From an uncultured Gammaproteobacteria bacterium (GTDB taxonomy: Bacteria; Pseudomonadota; Gammaproteobacteria; PS1; Pseudothioglobaceae): a DNA stretch of 64,000 nucleotides. Position 1 is the stretch's first letter, and every line of letters begins with the position of its first letter. Both the position numbers and the translations under genes were made by a program. Below the pieces are notes generated by a model that made no database searches, was not told the origin of the DNA, and was given only the letters and a program-made list of their open reading frames with translations. Positions 9,682-17,322 of this stretch are shown piece by piece. The DNA lies in the NCBI GenBank assembly GCA_902509905.1, contig CABWZI010000003.1, positions 53,542 through 117,541 of the forward strand, read 5' to 3'.

Positions 9682-10968
9682 ATGAAAGTAGTTGTTTTGG
9701 GTGCTGGAGTAATCGGCACCACATCCGCTTATTTTTTAGCAAAACAGGGGCATGAAGTCACTGTTATTGAACGCCAGAATAGCGTTGCAATGGAGACTAG
9801 TCATGCCAATGCTGGCTGCCTATCTTACGGCTTCACTTCGCCTTGGGCTGGCCCTGGACTTCCATTAAGTATCTTGAAATGGACTCTAACTGGTCGCTCT
9901 CCACTCATCATTAATCCAAACATGAGTATTGAGACTATCAAGTTTTTATATCGCATGTATAAAAACTGCAACGCTCGAAGCTACGAAGTTAATAAAAGTC
10001 GTATGCTTAGAATGGCTAAATACTCACAAAAAGCATTAATCGAGATTGAATCCGATTTTGATTTTAATTATGAGCAAAGAAAGCAAGGGTCTCTTCAACT
10101 TTTTTGGGATACAAAAGAGATTGAGAAATCAAACAGAGATATTGCAATTTTAGAAAAGTTCAATATCAAATCTGAACTCCTGAGTACTGAAGACTGTGTC
10201 AAAACTGAACCTGGTCTCAAGTATGTAAAAAATAAGCTTGCAGGTGGTATACATTTCAAGGACGACTTCACCGGAAATTGTTACATGTTCTCTAATGAAA
10301 TCTATAAAAAATGCGTTGAAATAGGTGTTAATTTTGAGTTCAATACGGATATTAAATCGATACAAATTAACAACAATAAGGTTTCTTCAGTTTCAACAAA
10401 CCGAGGCGAATTTAATGCAGATGCCTACTCAGTTTCACTCGGAAGCTACTCTTCAAGAATTCTATCTAAAATAGGCATTCAAACGCCCATTTATCCAGTC
10501 AAAGGTTATTCAATTACTCTCCCAGTTTTGAATGATGGAGATGCGCCTCAATCAACCATTATGGATGAAAAGAATAAGATTGCAATTACAAGGCTTGGAG
10601 ATACAATAAGAGTTGCTGGAATGGCTCATTTAACGGACTTTGATAAAAACTTGAGAACAAAGTCATTAGATTCATTGATGAGAGGGCTTGATTTAATATT
10701 TCCAAAAAGTTATGTCTCATCTGAAGATGTTCAGTTTTGGACTGGTTTTCGTCCTAGCACTCCTGATGGCCCACCTATTATAGGCCCCACTCCCTTTGCT
10801 AACTTATTTCTTAATACGGGCCATGGAACCCTCGGATGGACAATGTCCGCTGGTTCTGGCAAACTGATAGCAAACCTGATCTCAGGGATTAATCCTGATA
10901 TCTCTACAGAGGGTATAGACATGAGTCGTTATAGTTTTTCAAACAAAATAAGAAAAAATCATGGCTAG
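9682..10968 (+). CDS. dadA: D-amino-acid dehydrogenase, DadA family (FAD-dependent)
   Basis: About 428 residues. The FAD-binding VVLGAGVIGTTSAYFLA motif opens the protein, followed by TSHANAG and SPWAGPGLP, features of DadA small-subunit-like enzymes that oxidise D-alanine and other D-amino acids to keto acids at the membrane. The frame also has a TTG at 9679, but the ATG at 9682 puts the Rossmann motif in its usual position and is preferred. It overlaps the alanine racemase gene by 8 bases. Racemase plus dehydrogenase is the classic catabolic pair (L-Ala to D-Ala to pyruvate). The natural substrate may be another D-amino acid or hydroxyproline-type compound. Confidence 0.88.
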   Translation: MKVVVLGAGVIGTTSAYFLAKQGHEVTVIERQNSVAMETSHANAGCLSYGFTSPWAGPGLPLSILKWTLTGRSPLIINPNMSIETIKFLYRMYKNCNARSYEVNKSRMLRMAKYSQKALIEIESDFDFNYEQRKQGSLQLFWDTKEIEKSNRDIAILEKFNIKSELLSTEDCVKTEPGLKYVKNKLAGGIHFKDDFTGNCYMFSNEIYKKCVEIGVNFEFNTDIKSIQINNNKVSSVSTNRGEFNADAYSVSLGSYSSRILSKIGIQTPIYPVKGYSITLPVLNDGDAPQSTIMDEKNKIAITRLGDTIRVAGMAHLTDFDKNLRTKSLDSLMRGLDLIFPKSYVSSEDVQFWTGFRPSTPDGPPIIGPTPFANLFLNTGHGTLGWTMSAGSGKLIANLISGINPDISTEGIDMSRYSFSNKIRKNHG

Positions 10969-12040
10969 GAATTGTGTTGCCTCAATTAATCTTAATGCAA
11001 TTACTAGTAACTACCTTTATGCTAAATCATTAGCTCCAGAATCTAGAGCTATAGCTGTAATTAAAGGTAATGCATACGGACATGGTGCAGTCAAAGTGGC
11101 CAGTCATCTTGAGCCATTAGCGGATTGCTTTGGAGTGGCATGTATCGAAGAGGCTTTAGAATTAAGAAGTGCAGGCATCTCTCGAACACCTATTTTGCTT
11201 TTAGAGGGGGCTTTTGAAGAGTCAGAACTTGCCTTAGTTGACCAGCACGAGCTCTGGATGGTGGTCAGCAATAACCTGCAAATCGAATGGATTCTTGAAA
11301 GTAGCCCAATTCACAAATATAATATTTTTCTCAAGATAGACACTGGTATGGGTCGACTGGGTTTCAAAGAAGATGAATCTCCTAAAATCATAAATGGTTT
11401 AGAAAATTGTGACCATATAAATAAAATAACTTTAATGACGCATTTTTCCAGTGCAGATAATCATGATAGCGGCTTTACAGAGGTTCAAATTGACAAATTT
11501 AACAATATCGTTGGAAACAAACAAAACGATCAATCACTAGCGAATTCTGCCGCCATAATGGCATGGAATAATAGCCACAGTACATATATTCGACCTGGAA
11601 TTATGCTTTATGGGTCATCTCCATTTCCATCTAATGAGCGATTAAATGAATTAACTCCAGCTATGACACTCGAAACCTCACTAATCTCTCTAAAAAAATT
11701 TAAAGCAGGAGATAAAATTGGATATGGTGGGAGGTATGTCTGCAAGCAGGACACTTTAATTGGTGTCGCTGCAATTGGATACGCTGATGGCTACCCAAGA
11801 AGCGCAATAGATGGCACCCCTTTATTTATTAATGGTGGTATCGCTAGACTTGCTGGAAGAGTATCAATGGACATGATAACCGTAGACCTCGCAGGCATTA
11901 AAAATCCAAAAATTGGAGATCGATTAGAGCTCTTTGGTTCAAACGTTTCAATCGACGAAGTTGCAAATTATTGCGATACAATCTCCTATGAGATTTTTAC
12001 TCAAATTACAAGTCGAGTTTATAAAACTTATGTGTCATAG
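10961..12040 (+). CDS. alr: Alanine racemase, catabolic DadX-like context
   Basis: 359 residues, normal for the family. The PLP lysine is K35 in AVIKGNAYGHGAVKVA, and the second catalytic region KIGYGGRY carries the conserved tyrosine. It interconverts L- and D-alanine. The 8-base overlap with the upstream DadA-like gene indicates a dadA-alr operon, so degradation of D-alanine (for example from peptidoglycan or dissolved D-amino acids) is the likely role. If it is the only racemase in the genome it would also supply D-alanine to cell wall synthesis. Confidence 0.93.
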   Translation: MARNCVASINLNAITSNYLYAKSLAPESRAIAVIKGNAYGHGAVKVASHLEPLADCFGVACIEEALELRSAGISRTPILLLEGAFEESELALVDQHELWMVVSNNLQIEWILESSPIHKYNIFLKIDTGMGRLGFKEDESPKIINGLENCDHINKITLMTHFSSADNHDSGFTEVQIDKFNNIVGNKQNDQSLANSAAIMAWNNSHSTYIRPGIMLYGSSPFPSNERLNELTPAMTLETSLISLKKFKAGDKIGYGGRYVCKQDTLIGVAAIGYADGYPRSAIDGTPLFINGGIARLAGRVSMDMITVDLAGIKNPKIGDRLELFGSNVSIDEVANYCDTISYEIFTQITSRVYKTYVS

Positions 12041-12092
12041 TTTTTAAATACTAATATAATTCGAGTCATATTCTTCAATTCATAAATTAGGC

Positions 12093-12908
12093 ATGTTGTC
12101 GAAAACTCAAATTTCTTCATTCAATAAAGATGGCTATCTCGTTGTAGAGAATTTTCTCGAAAAAGAACAGAGAGAACTACTTATCAATCGAGCTAAAGAT
12201 ATGATTGATGATTTTGACTCTTCCTCAACAAGCTCCATCTTTACTACAAACGAACAAGAGAGAGCAAGCGATGAGTATTTTCTAAAGTCTGGCGATCAGA
12301 TTAGGTTTTTCTTTGAAGAAAAGGCGATAGATAGTAGTGGAAACTTTACAGTCCCAAAACAACAATCAATTAATAAAATTGGTCATGCGCAGCATGCTTT
12401 AGACCCTGTATACAAGAGAGTCATCAATTCACTTGATATACCCTCGATGGGTAAGCAGCTTGGTATAAAAAAGCCTAGACAGCTTCAATCCATGCACATT
12501 TTTAAGCAGCCCAATATTGGTGGCGAAGTTGGGCTTCATCAAGACTCAACGTTCCTTTACACCTCACCAATGAGCTGTATTGGTTTCTGGATGGCTTTAG
12601 AGGATGCAAACATTGAAAATGGCTGCCTTCAAGCTATGACAGGAGGTCACACATTGCCTCTTAAAAAGCGCTTTAAGTTGGCTCAGTCAGGCGGCACAGA
12701 ATTCGAAATTTTAGATGAAAGTCCTTGGCCAGATCATGAGCTAGACCTTTTAGAGGTTAAAGCGGGAACTCTTATTATTCTTCATGGACAGCTGCCACAC
12801 TACAGTGCTGAGAATACTTCAAACAAGTCGAGACAAGCTTACAGCATTCATCTGGTAGACTCAAATTGTCATTATGCAGAAGACAATTGGTTGCAATCTG
12901 AAATCTAA
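12093..12908 (+). CDS. Phytanoyl-CoA dioxygenase (PhyH) family Fe(II)/2-oxoglutarate oxygenase
   Basis: 271 residues. The iron-binding triad is visible as H149-x-D151 (GLHQDSTFLY) and H236 (GQLPHYS), with R247 (SRQAYS) as the probable 2-oxoglutarate anchor. The family hydroxylates varied small molecules, so the substrate is unknown. The gene follows alr by 52 bases and precedes a cupin and a DUF1185 protein with short gaps on the same strand, suggesting a small-molecule catabolic unit. It is one of four predicted Fe/2OG oxygenases in the window, and is not closely similar to the PhyH protein at 34179-35015. Confidence 0.88.
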   Translation: MLSKTQISSFNKDGYLVVENFLEKEQRELLINRAKDMIDDFDSSSTSSIFTTNEQERASDEYFLKSGDQIRFFFEEKAIDSSGNFTVPKQQSINKIGHAQHALDPVYKRVINSLDIPSMGKQLGIKKPRQLQSMHIFKQPNIGGEVGLHQDSTFLYTSPMSCIGFWMALEDANIENGCLQAMTGGHTLPLKKRFKLAQSGGTEFEILDESPWPDHELDLLEVKAGTLIILHGQLPHYSAENTSNKSRQAYSIHLVDSNCHYAEDNWLQSEI

Positions 12909-12931
12909 CAATAACAATTTATTGCCAAAAC

Positions 12932-13285
12932 ATGAAAGATAGACAAGTAATTGATATACATAATATAGAATTTAAGCCGTTTGATAGGTATGGCTCACCC
13001 GTTCCAAAAATGAGCTGGCACATCATAAGCTACGATCAAACAAGTGGACAAGGGAGTTATGTCCTTAAAATGGAGCCAGGGGCTCAGACCGTACCGCACA
13101 TGCACATGGGCTTTGAAGAATTTTTAATGATTGAAGGTGAACTGATTGATGCTGATGGGACTATCTTTAAAAAAGGTGAATTTGTTTCCTTTGAGCCTGG
13201 GAGTAAGCACTCCTCATCTTCCAAAACTGGGGCTTTAATTGTAGTTTTTCAAAGAGGTCTCAATCAAGCCATCGATCAAGATTAA
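12932..13285 (+). CDS. Single-domain cupin protein
   Basis: A 117-residue cupin with the first conserved motif around VPHMHMGFEEFLMIEGEL (two histidines and a glutamate for metal) and a second motif around FEPGSKHSSSS with the last histidine. It resembles ChrR-type or small dioxygenase-like cupins. Function is not assigned; a role as an enzyme acting on, or a sensor of, the product of the adjacent PhyH oxygenase is possible from context only. It lies 23 bases after the oxygenase gene and 18 bases before the DUF1185 gene. Confidence 0.82.
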   Translation: MKDRQVIDIHNIEFKPFDRYGSPVPKMSWHIISYDQTSGQGSYVLKMEPGAQTVPHMHMGFEEFLMIEGELIDADGTIFKKGEFVSFEPGSKHSSSSKTGALIVVFQRGLNQAIDQD

Positions 13286-13303
13286 ACTCAAGGGAGTCAG
13301 ATA

Positions 13304-13918
13304 ATGCCAGCAGAGATAAGAAAAACGCTTTTACATGTTGAAAAAACTATAGTTGAGGGTAATAAAAAAGCTACTAAGCCCCTCAAGCTAATTGCTGCAG
13401 TTGCAGTCATTAAAAATCCATGGGTCGACTTGCACAGTCCAAATATATTTGTTGAAGACCTTAAACCAGGGATTTTAGATGTTGCACCAGGCCTTGGAGA
13501 GTTACTTACCTCTATGATTATAAAAGAGGCTGGTTCAGGTGAAAATGTAGAGGGTTATGGAAAATCAGCGGTTGTAGGATTAAAAGGCGAAATTGAGCAT
13601 GCCTCAGGCATTATCCATACGCTTCGTTTTGGCAATTTTTATCGGGAGGCGGTGGGAGCAAAGTCTTACCTCTCTTTTTGTAACACGCGTGCCGGTGCCA
13701 ATGCTCCTATTATGATCCCACTGATGGATAAGAATGATGCTGGAAGACGGTCTCACTACTTAACTATTCAGCTGGCTATTCCAGATGCACCAAATGATGA
13801 TGAAATTGTAGTTGCACTGGGAGCTTCAATTGGTGGCAGACCGCATCATAGAATTGGTGATCGCTATCAAGACCTTAAGGATTTAGGACACGATTTAGAT
13901 AATCCAGCTAGCGTCTAA
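13304..13918 (+). CDS. DUF1185 / 'amino acid synthesis' family protein
   Basis: 204 residues with no signal peptide. The overall pattern, including the N-terminal IRKTLLHVEKTIVEGNK, the central GKSAVVGLKGEIEHASGIIH and GGRPHHRIGDRY near the C-terminus, matches the DUF1185 (AA_synth) family, whose reaction is unknown despite the historic name. A strong ribosome site (AAGGGAG) precedes ATG at 13304. It is the last gene of the dadA-alr-PhyH-cupin run; the convergent MFS gene ends 3 bases away. The family name should not be read as evidence of amino acid biosynthesis. Confidence 0.75.
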   Translation: MPAEIRKTLLHVEKTIVEGNKKATKPLKLIAAVAVIKNPWVDLHSPNIFVEDLKPGILDVAPGLGELLTSMIIKEAGSGENVEGYGKSAVVGLKGEIEHASGIIHTLRFGNFYREAVGAKSYLSFCNTRAGANAPIMIPLMDKNDAGRRSHYLTIQLAIPDAPNDDEIVVALGASIGGRPHHRIGDRYQDLKDLGHDLDNPASV

Positions 13919-13921
13919 CAA

Positions 13922-15175
13922 CTAATTCTCTGAATCCAGTTGAGATTCCAAAGCCTCTTCAGCGATAACCTCCATTCCAACGACGCTTGGCCTTTGCGTC
14001 ATCACCTGGAAGTTAGCTTGATCAGACTCATCTACATCATCAGTAATAAACATCATTGAAAAAACAATAGCTGCAATCAGCAAGTGAACCAAAATCAGGT
14101 AAATTAAAAACCCTGAGCTTTCAAATAAGTCAATAAAGTAACTCATTGAGAGTGGCCCTAATGATGCAAAGACACTATATACCAACACAATGGTTCCACT
14201 CGCACTAACCATTTGACTGGGCCTTAAGCGATCATTTGTTTGAGCAACACCGAGAGAATATAAAGGCAGTGTACTTGCCCCGATGAGTCCATTTAGAATC
14301 AGAAAAACAGTTTTTGAAAATTCAAATAATGACAGCAAAATACAGATCACTGTTACCAAAGCACAGCAAAGTAAAATAACTTTACGACGATCAATCTTAT
14401 CAGACAACCACCCAAGAGGCCACTGAGAGGCTGCCCCAAAACCAATAAATAAGGTCATAAACAGAGCAGTTTCGGATACACTCAGTCCTGATTTAATGGC
14501 ATAAATTGTACCTACACCAAAGAAACCAGCGGAAGCAAGACCTGAAACTCCAATTGTAACCAAGCCTGATGGAGAAGCCCTCCATAACGCACCAATTCCA
14601 AGAGACTCCTGTACTTCAGTATCTGGAGCTTTGATTTCCGTTAAAAGAATGGGAATTAACGAAACTGAAAGCAAGATTGAGGCCAAAAGAAATAGCTGAA
14701 AGCCTGAAGGGTCATCAATTGCAAACAGGCCTTGACCAAGAGCAAGTCCACCCCAAACAACACCCATATGAATTGAGAAAATTTGACCCCTATTTTCATT
14801 TGAAGAAATCGAGTTAAGCCAACCCTCCACAATAATCATAATGCCAGCAATACAAAACCCTGATAAAAAACGAGAAACAAACCAAACAGGTGGCTCAATA
14901 AATAATATTTGCATAAGGATTGCTGTTGATGCGATCGATGCATAGGCAGCATAAGTTCGAATTTGCCCTGTTTTTTTAATTTGTTTTGGAGAAATCATAG
15001 AGCTCACAAAGGCGCCTATGAAATAACCCGACATAACCAATCCAGTTGTCAAAACTGAAAAACCTTCATAGTCTGCTCTCCAGCTACTCAGAGTTCCTTG
15101 AAGACCGTTACCCAGTCCAATAAAAAGGATGCCTAGAAATAGAGGCCAAATTGTTCGCATAACAACTGTTAACAT
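13922..15175 (-). CDS. Major facilitator superfamily transporter, YcaD-like
   Basis: 417 residues with about twelve hydrophobic segments and the MFS loop motif GWLSDKIDRRKVILL in the middle. The N-terminal half (FIGLGNGLQGTLSSWRADYEGF, then a MSGYFIGAFVSS segment) resembles YcaD/CynX-type carriers. The substrate is unknown. The C-terminus is a soluble acidic tail of about 40 residues. The gene converges on the DUF1185 gene with 3 bases between stop codons, so it belongs to a separate transcript whose promoter lies in 15176-15254, shared divergently with the GIY-YIG gene. Confidence 0.85.
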   Translation of the reverse strand: MLTVVMRTIWPLFLGILFIGLGNGLQGTLSSWRADYEGFSVLTTGLVMSGYFIGAFVSSMISPKQIKKTGQIRTYAAYASIASTAILMQILFIEPPVWFVSRFLSGFCIAGIMIIVEGWLNSISSNENRGQIFSIHMGVVWGGLALGQGLFAIDDPSGFQLFLLASILLSVSLIPILLTEIKAPDTEVQESLGIGALWRASPSGLVTIGVSGLASAGFFGVGTIYAIKSGLSVSETALFMTLFIGFGAASQWPLGWLSDKIDRRKVILLCCALVTVICILLSLFEFSKTVFLILNGLIGASTLPLYSLGVAQTNDRLRPSQMVSASGTIVLVYSVFASLGPLSMSYFIDLFESSGFLIYLILVHLLIAAIVFSMMFITDDVDESDQANFQVMTQRPSVVGMEVIAEEALESQLDSEN

Positions 15176-15254
15176 ATTCTATTGCCTAAAGATTGGTTTT
15201 AAAAAAACGCGAATTATAGAGCAATTTATGATTCTAATTTAAAAAAATACAAAA

Positions 15255-15560
15255 ATGTTTTTAATGATTGATAATCCTAAAAAAAATTGGACTGTATACC
15301 TTCTAGAATGTGCTGATCAATCACTATATTGTGGAATCACTAATGACTTAGATAATCGATTAAAACAACACAGAGGTGAAATCCCAGGCGGTGCGAAGTA
15401 TACACGCTCTCGATCTCCATTAAAGCTTGTATATAGGGAAAAATGCGGCTCAAGAAGCGAGGCGCTAAAAAGAGAGCTGATTATAAAAAAATTGACGAGA
15501 AACGCTAAACTTCAATTAATTGAAGATAGAATTAATTCTGAAGCTGATTTAAGTCATTAA
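15255..15560 (+). CDS. GIY-YIG domain protein, UPF0213 (YhbQ) family
   Basis: 101 residues with a full GIY-YIG nuclease fold: VYLLECADQSLYCGIT holds the two signature strands, followed by DLDNRLKQH (conserved Arg) and the SRSEALKRE helix (conserved Glu). YhbQ-type proteins are small stand-alone nucleases thought to act in DNA damage tolerance. The ATG at 15264 is an alternative start that still keeps the whole domain. The end overlaps the convergent peroxiredoxin gene by 29 bases. Confidence 0.88.
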   Translation: MFLMIDNPKKNWTVYLLECADQSLYCGITNDLDNRLKQHRGEIPGGAKYTRSRSPLKLVYREKCGSRSEALKRELIIKKLTRNAKLQLIEDRINSEADLSH

Positions 15561-16056
15561 GAACCATTTGTGAATGAGTGCTGGGCTTAACCGATAGATA
15601 TATTTTTGCGATATTTCCTTCAGGATCAATAATAAATGTATTTCTTTTGGAAGCCTTGAAACTTATGAAGTTGCTTAACGAATCATAGGCCTTGGATACA
15701 ACGCCACCTTCATCAGATAGAAGTGAAAAAGGCAAATTATTTTTTTCAGCAAAACGCTTGTGGGATTCAACACTATCCAAACTAACGCCAAACACAGTCG
15801 ATCTGCTAGCAATAATTTTTTCAACCGCATCTCTAAAATCACAGGCTTGAGTCGTACAACCTGGCGTGTCATCCTTAGGATAAAAATACAAAATTACCCA
15901 GCTTCCCCTATAGTCGCTTAAGTTATGAGTAATATTGTTTTGATCATTAAGTATAAAGTTTGGTGCTTGGTTTCCAACACTGAGTGAGGCAAAACTACAC
16001 AAAGAGATAGACAAAGTGATGACTGAAACAAATAATTGTTTTGTGAATTTTCGCAT
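15532..16056 (-). CDS. Exported peroxiredoxin, BCP/AhpC-TSA type
   Basis: 174 residues. A hydrophobic N-terminal signal (residues 7-24, cleavage near SFAS) precedes a thioredoxin fold with the peroxidatic cysteine C67 in DDTPGCTTQACDFRD and a likely resolving cysteine C72 five residues on, the arrangement of atypical 2-Cys BCP peroxiredoxins. It reduces peroxides using thiols, here probably in the periplasm, which is unusual for BCP homologues. The 3' end overlaps the opposite-strand GIY-YIG gene by 29 bases. Confidence 0.92.
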   Translation of the reverse strand: MRKFTKQLFVSVITLSISLCSFASLSVGNQAPNFILNDQNNITHNLSDYRGSWVILYFYPKDDTPGCTTQACDFRDAVEKIIASRSTVFGVSLDSVESHKRFAEKNNLPFSLLSDEGGVVSKAYDSLSNFISFKASKRNTFIIDPEGNIAKIYLSVKPSTHSQMVLNDLNQLQN

Positions 16057-16085
16057 CTGTAAAAAAATCTTATTTAAGCTATCTA

Positions 16086-16247
16086 TTACTTTGTGAAAGA
16101 AGCCATATCTGAGTAATCTTTGCTGCTTTGTTTAGCACTTAGATACCAGTTCATAGCCTTTAAAAGTTGCTTTTCATCAATATTGTTTCTTCTACAATAT
16201 GATATGGTTGATTTTTTTAGCGTATTTTTTGTCATTGTTTTTTTCAT
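16086..16247 (-). CDS. Small hypothetical basic protein (doubtful)
   Basis: A 53-residue reading from ATG 16247 (a second in-frame ATG lies at 16235). It is lysine-rich at the start and reads YCRRNNIDEKQLLKAMNWY in the middle, which looks protein-like. The longer frame up to 16337 runs through an upstream hairpin and is not preferred. There is no good ribosome site at either ATG. Its stop lies 29 bases upstream of the peroxiredoxin start, so it could be the first gene of that transcript. No family was recognised. Confidence 0.35.
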   Translation of the reverse strand: MKKTMTKNTLKKSTISYCRRNNIDEKQLLKAMNWYLSAKQSSKDYSDMASFTK

Positions 16248-16269
16248 TTTTGTTATTAAGTTGCCTTGG

Positions 16270-16298
16270 TTGGCTGGTAGGAGTAACCTGCCAACCAA
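16270..16298. other. GC-rich imperfect hairpin upstream of the small ORF and peroxiredoxin
   Basis: TTGGCTGGTAGG (16270-16281) and CCTGCCAACCAA (16287-16298) pair over 12 positions with one mismatch and one G-U, around a 5-base loop. No T-tract follows on either strand, so it is not a typical intrinsic terminator. It would lie in the 5' leader of the minus-strand small ORF. Confidence 0.5.
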
Positions 16299-16378
16299 AG
16301 CTAGTACCTCAAGAGCCAAACGGAGAGAGAATGGCATAGGTATTCGAGGTTCTTAAAAATCACACTTAAATAAACTAA

Positions 16379-16519
16379 ATATTGTTTTAGGTATTAGAGA
16401 CTCACAAAATGGTTATGTATAATCTAAGCTAATGCATAGAGAATGATAACGCTCTGTTTAATTAGTAACTTAAAGGGGTAGTAGTTACCAAACAAGTCTC
16501 TAATAAACTAAAACAATAT
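16379..16519. repeat. 141-bp element bounded by 24-25 bp inverted repeats (structured RNA or MITE-like)
   Basis: The left arm 16379-16402 (ATATTGTTTTAG-GTA-TTAGAGACT) is complementary to the right arm 16495-16519 (AGTCTCTAA-TAAA-CTAAAACAATAT), pairing 12 and 9 bases around a small internal loop. The 92-base interior holds two further short hairpins: AGAG/CTCT around 16438-16455, and GTAACT/AGTTAC within about 16465-16488. It fills most of the 297-base gap between 16357 and 16653, which has no other recognised gene. It could be a small RNA, the leader of the response regulator mRNA, or a transposon remnant; no target duplication was seen. Confidence 0.6.
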
Positions 16520-16653
16520 GCACATAATAGGCTGCAAAATGGGTAGTCAAATGTTTTCTATATGGAGTTTTGATGAAGACTTAATGAAGATTCTTTCTTT
16601 TAGAAAGTTTTGATTTACAATGCTCTTTTTTATAACACTTTTAAACGTTTATT

Positions 16654-17322
16654 ATGCAAACAATTCTGATAGTAGAAGACGATAAAACTATAGCAGAGAG
16701 TATTTGCTTTATCCTCGAAAAAGATTCCTTTAATTGTAAGTGGTATGACAATGGTAAGGATGCACTTGAATTTCACAAAGACAATGAAGTCGATCTCATT
16801 CTTCTAGACGTAGGACTTCCAGATATGAGTGGCTTTGATTTGCTCAGAAAAGTTAGAGAAAAATCCAATATACCTGTCATCATTATCTCTGCAAGAGACG
16901 ATGAATCAGACCAAGTTCTTGGGCTTGAAGGGCTAGGAGCAAATGCTTACGTAACAAAACCTCTAAGCCCAAGGCTAGTGGTTGCTCATGTTCGTGCTCA
17001 GCTCAGAATGGTCAAGCCTGAAGTTAAAAGTGGTGATTCTAAGTTCAGCATAAATCATGCTATGCAGCGAGTTGTCTTTTTAAACCAAGACTTAATTCTC
17101 ACCCCTGCAGAGTACAAAATACTATCGCATCTTGTCAAGAACCCAAATAGAGTTCATTCGAGAGAGTATCTAATGAGTATTATTTGGGATAGGCCTCATG
17201 GCTCAGATATTAAGACCATAAATACTCACATCAAATCCATACGTAAACGCCTTCACGAGTTAGACGAAAACAATGAATACATTGAAACTCATAGAGGTAT
17301 AGGATACAGCCTTATTGAATGA
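16654..17322 (+). CDS. OmpR-family response regulator (CreB-like)
   Basis: 222 residues. The receiver domain (1-118) has the acidic pocket ED (9-10), the phospho-acceptor D52 in LILLDVGLPDMSG and the conserved lysine in VTKPLSP; a winged-helix domain (about 128-222) includes LTPAEYKILSHLVKNP and the C-terminal RGIGYSL. It is a DNA-binding transcription factor. The histidine kinase start overlaps its stop by 4 bases, and that kinase resembles CreC, so CreB is the closest named analogue; its regulon here is unknown. The inverted-repeat element at 16379-16519 lies immediately upstream. Confidence 0.93.
   Translation: MQTILIVEDDKTIAESICFILEKDSFNCKWYDNGKDALEFHKDNEVDLILLDVGLPDMSGFDLLRKVREKSNIPVIIISARDDESDQVLGLEGLGANAYVTKPLSPRLVVAHVRAQLRMVKPEVKSGDSKFSINHAMQRVVFLNQDLILTPAEYKILSHLVKNPNRVHSREYLMSIIWDRPHGSDIKTINTHIKSIRKRLHELDENNEYIETHRGIGYSLIE

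Noticed and set aside
16120..16356. A 78-residue plus-strand frame opposite the small ORF
   Set aside because: It spans the hairpin at 16270-16298, has phenylalanine-rich composition typical of antisense AT-rich DNA and no ribosome site.
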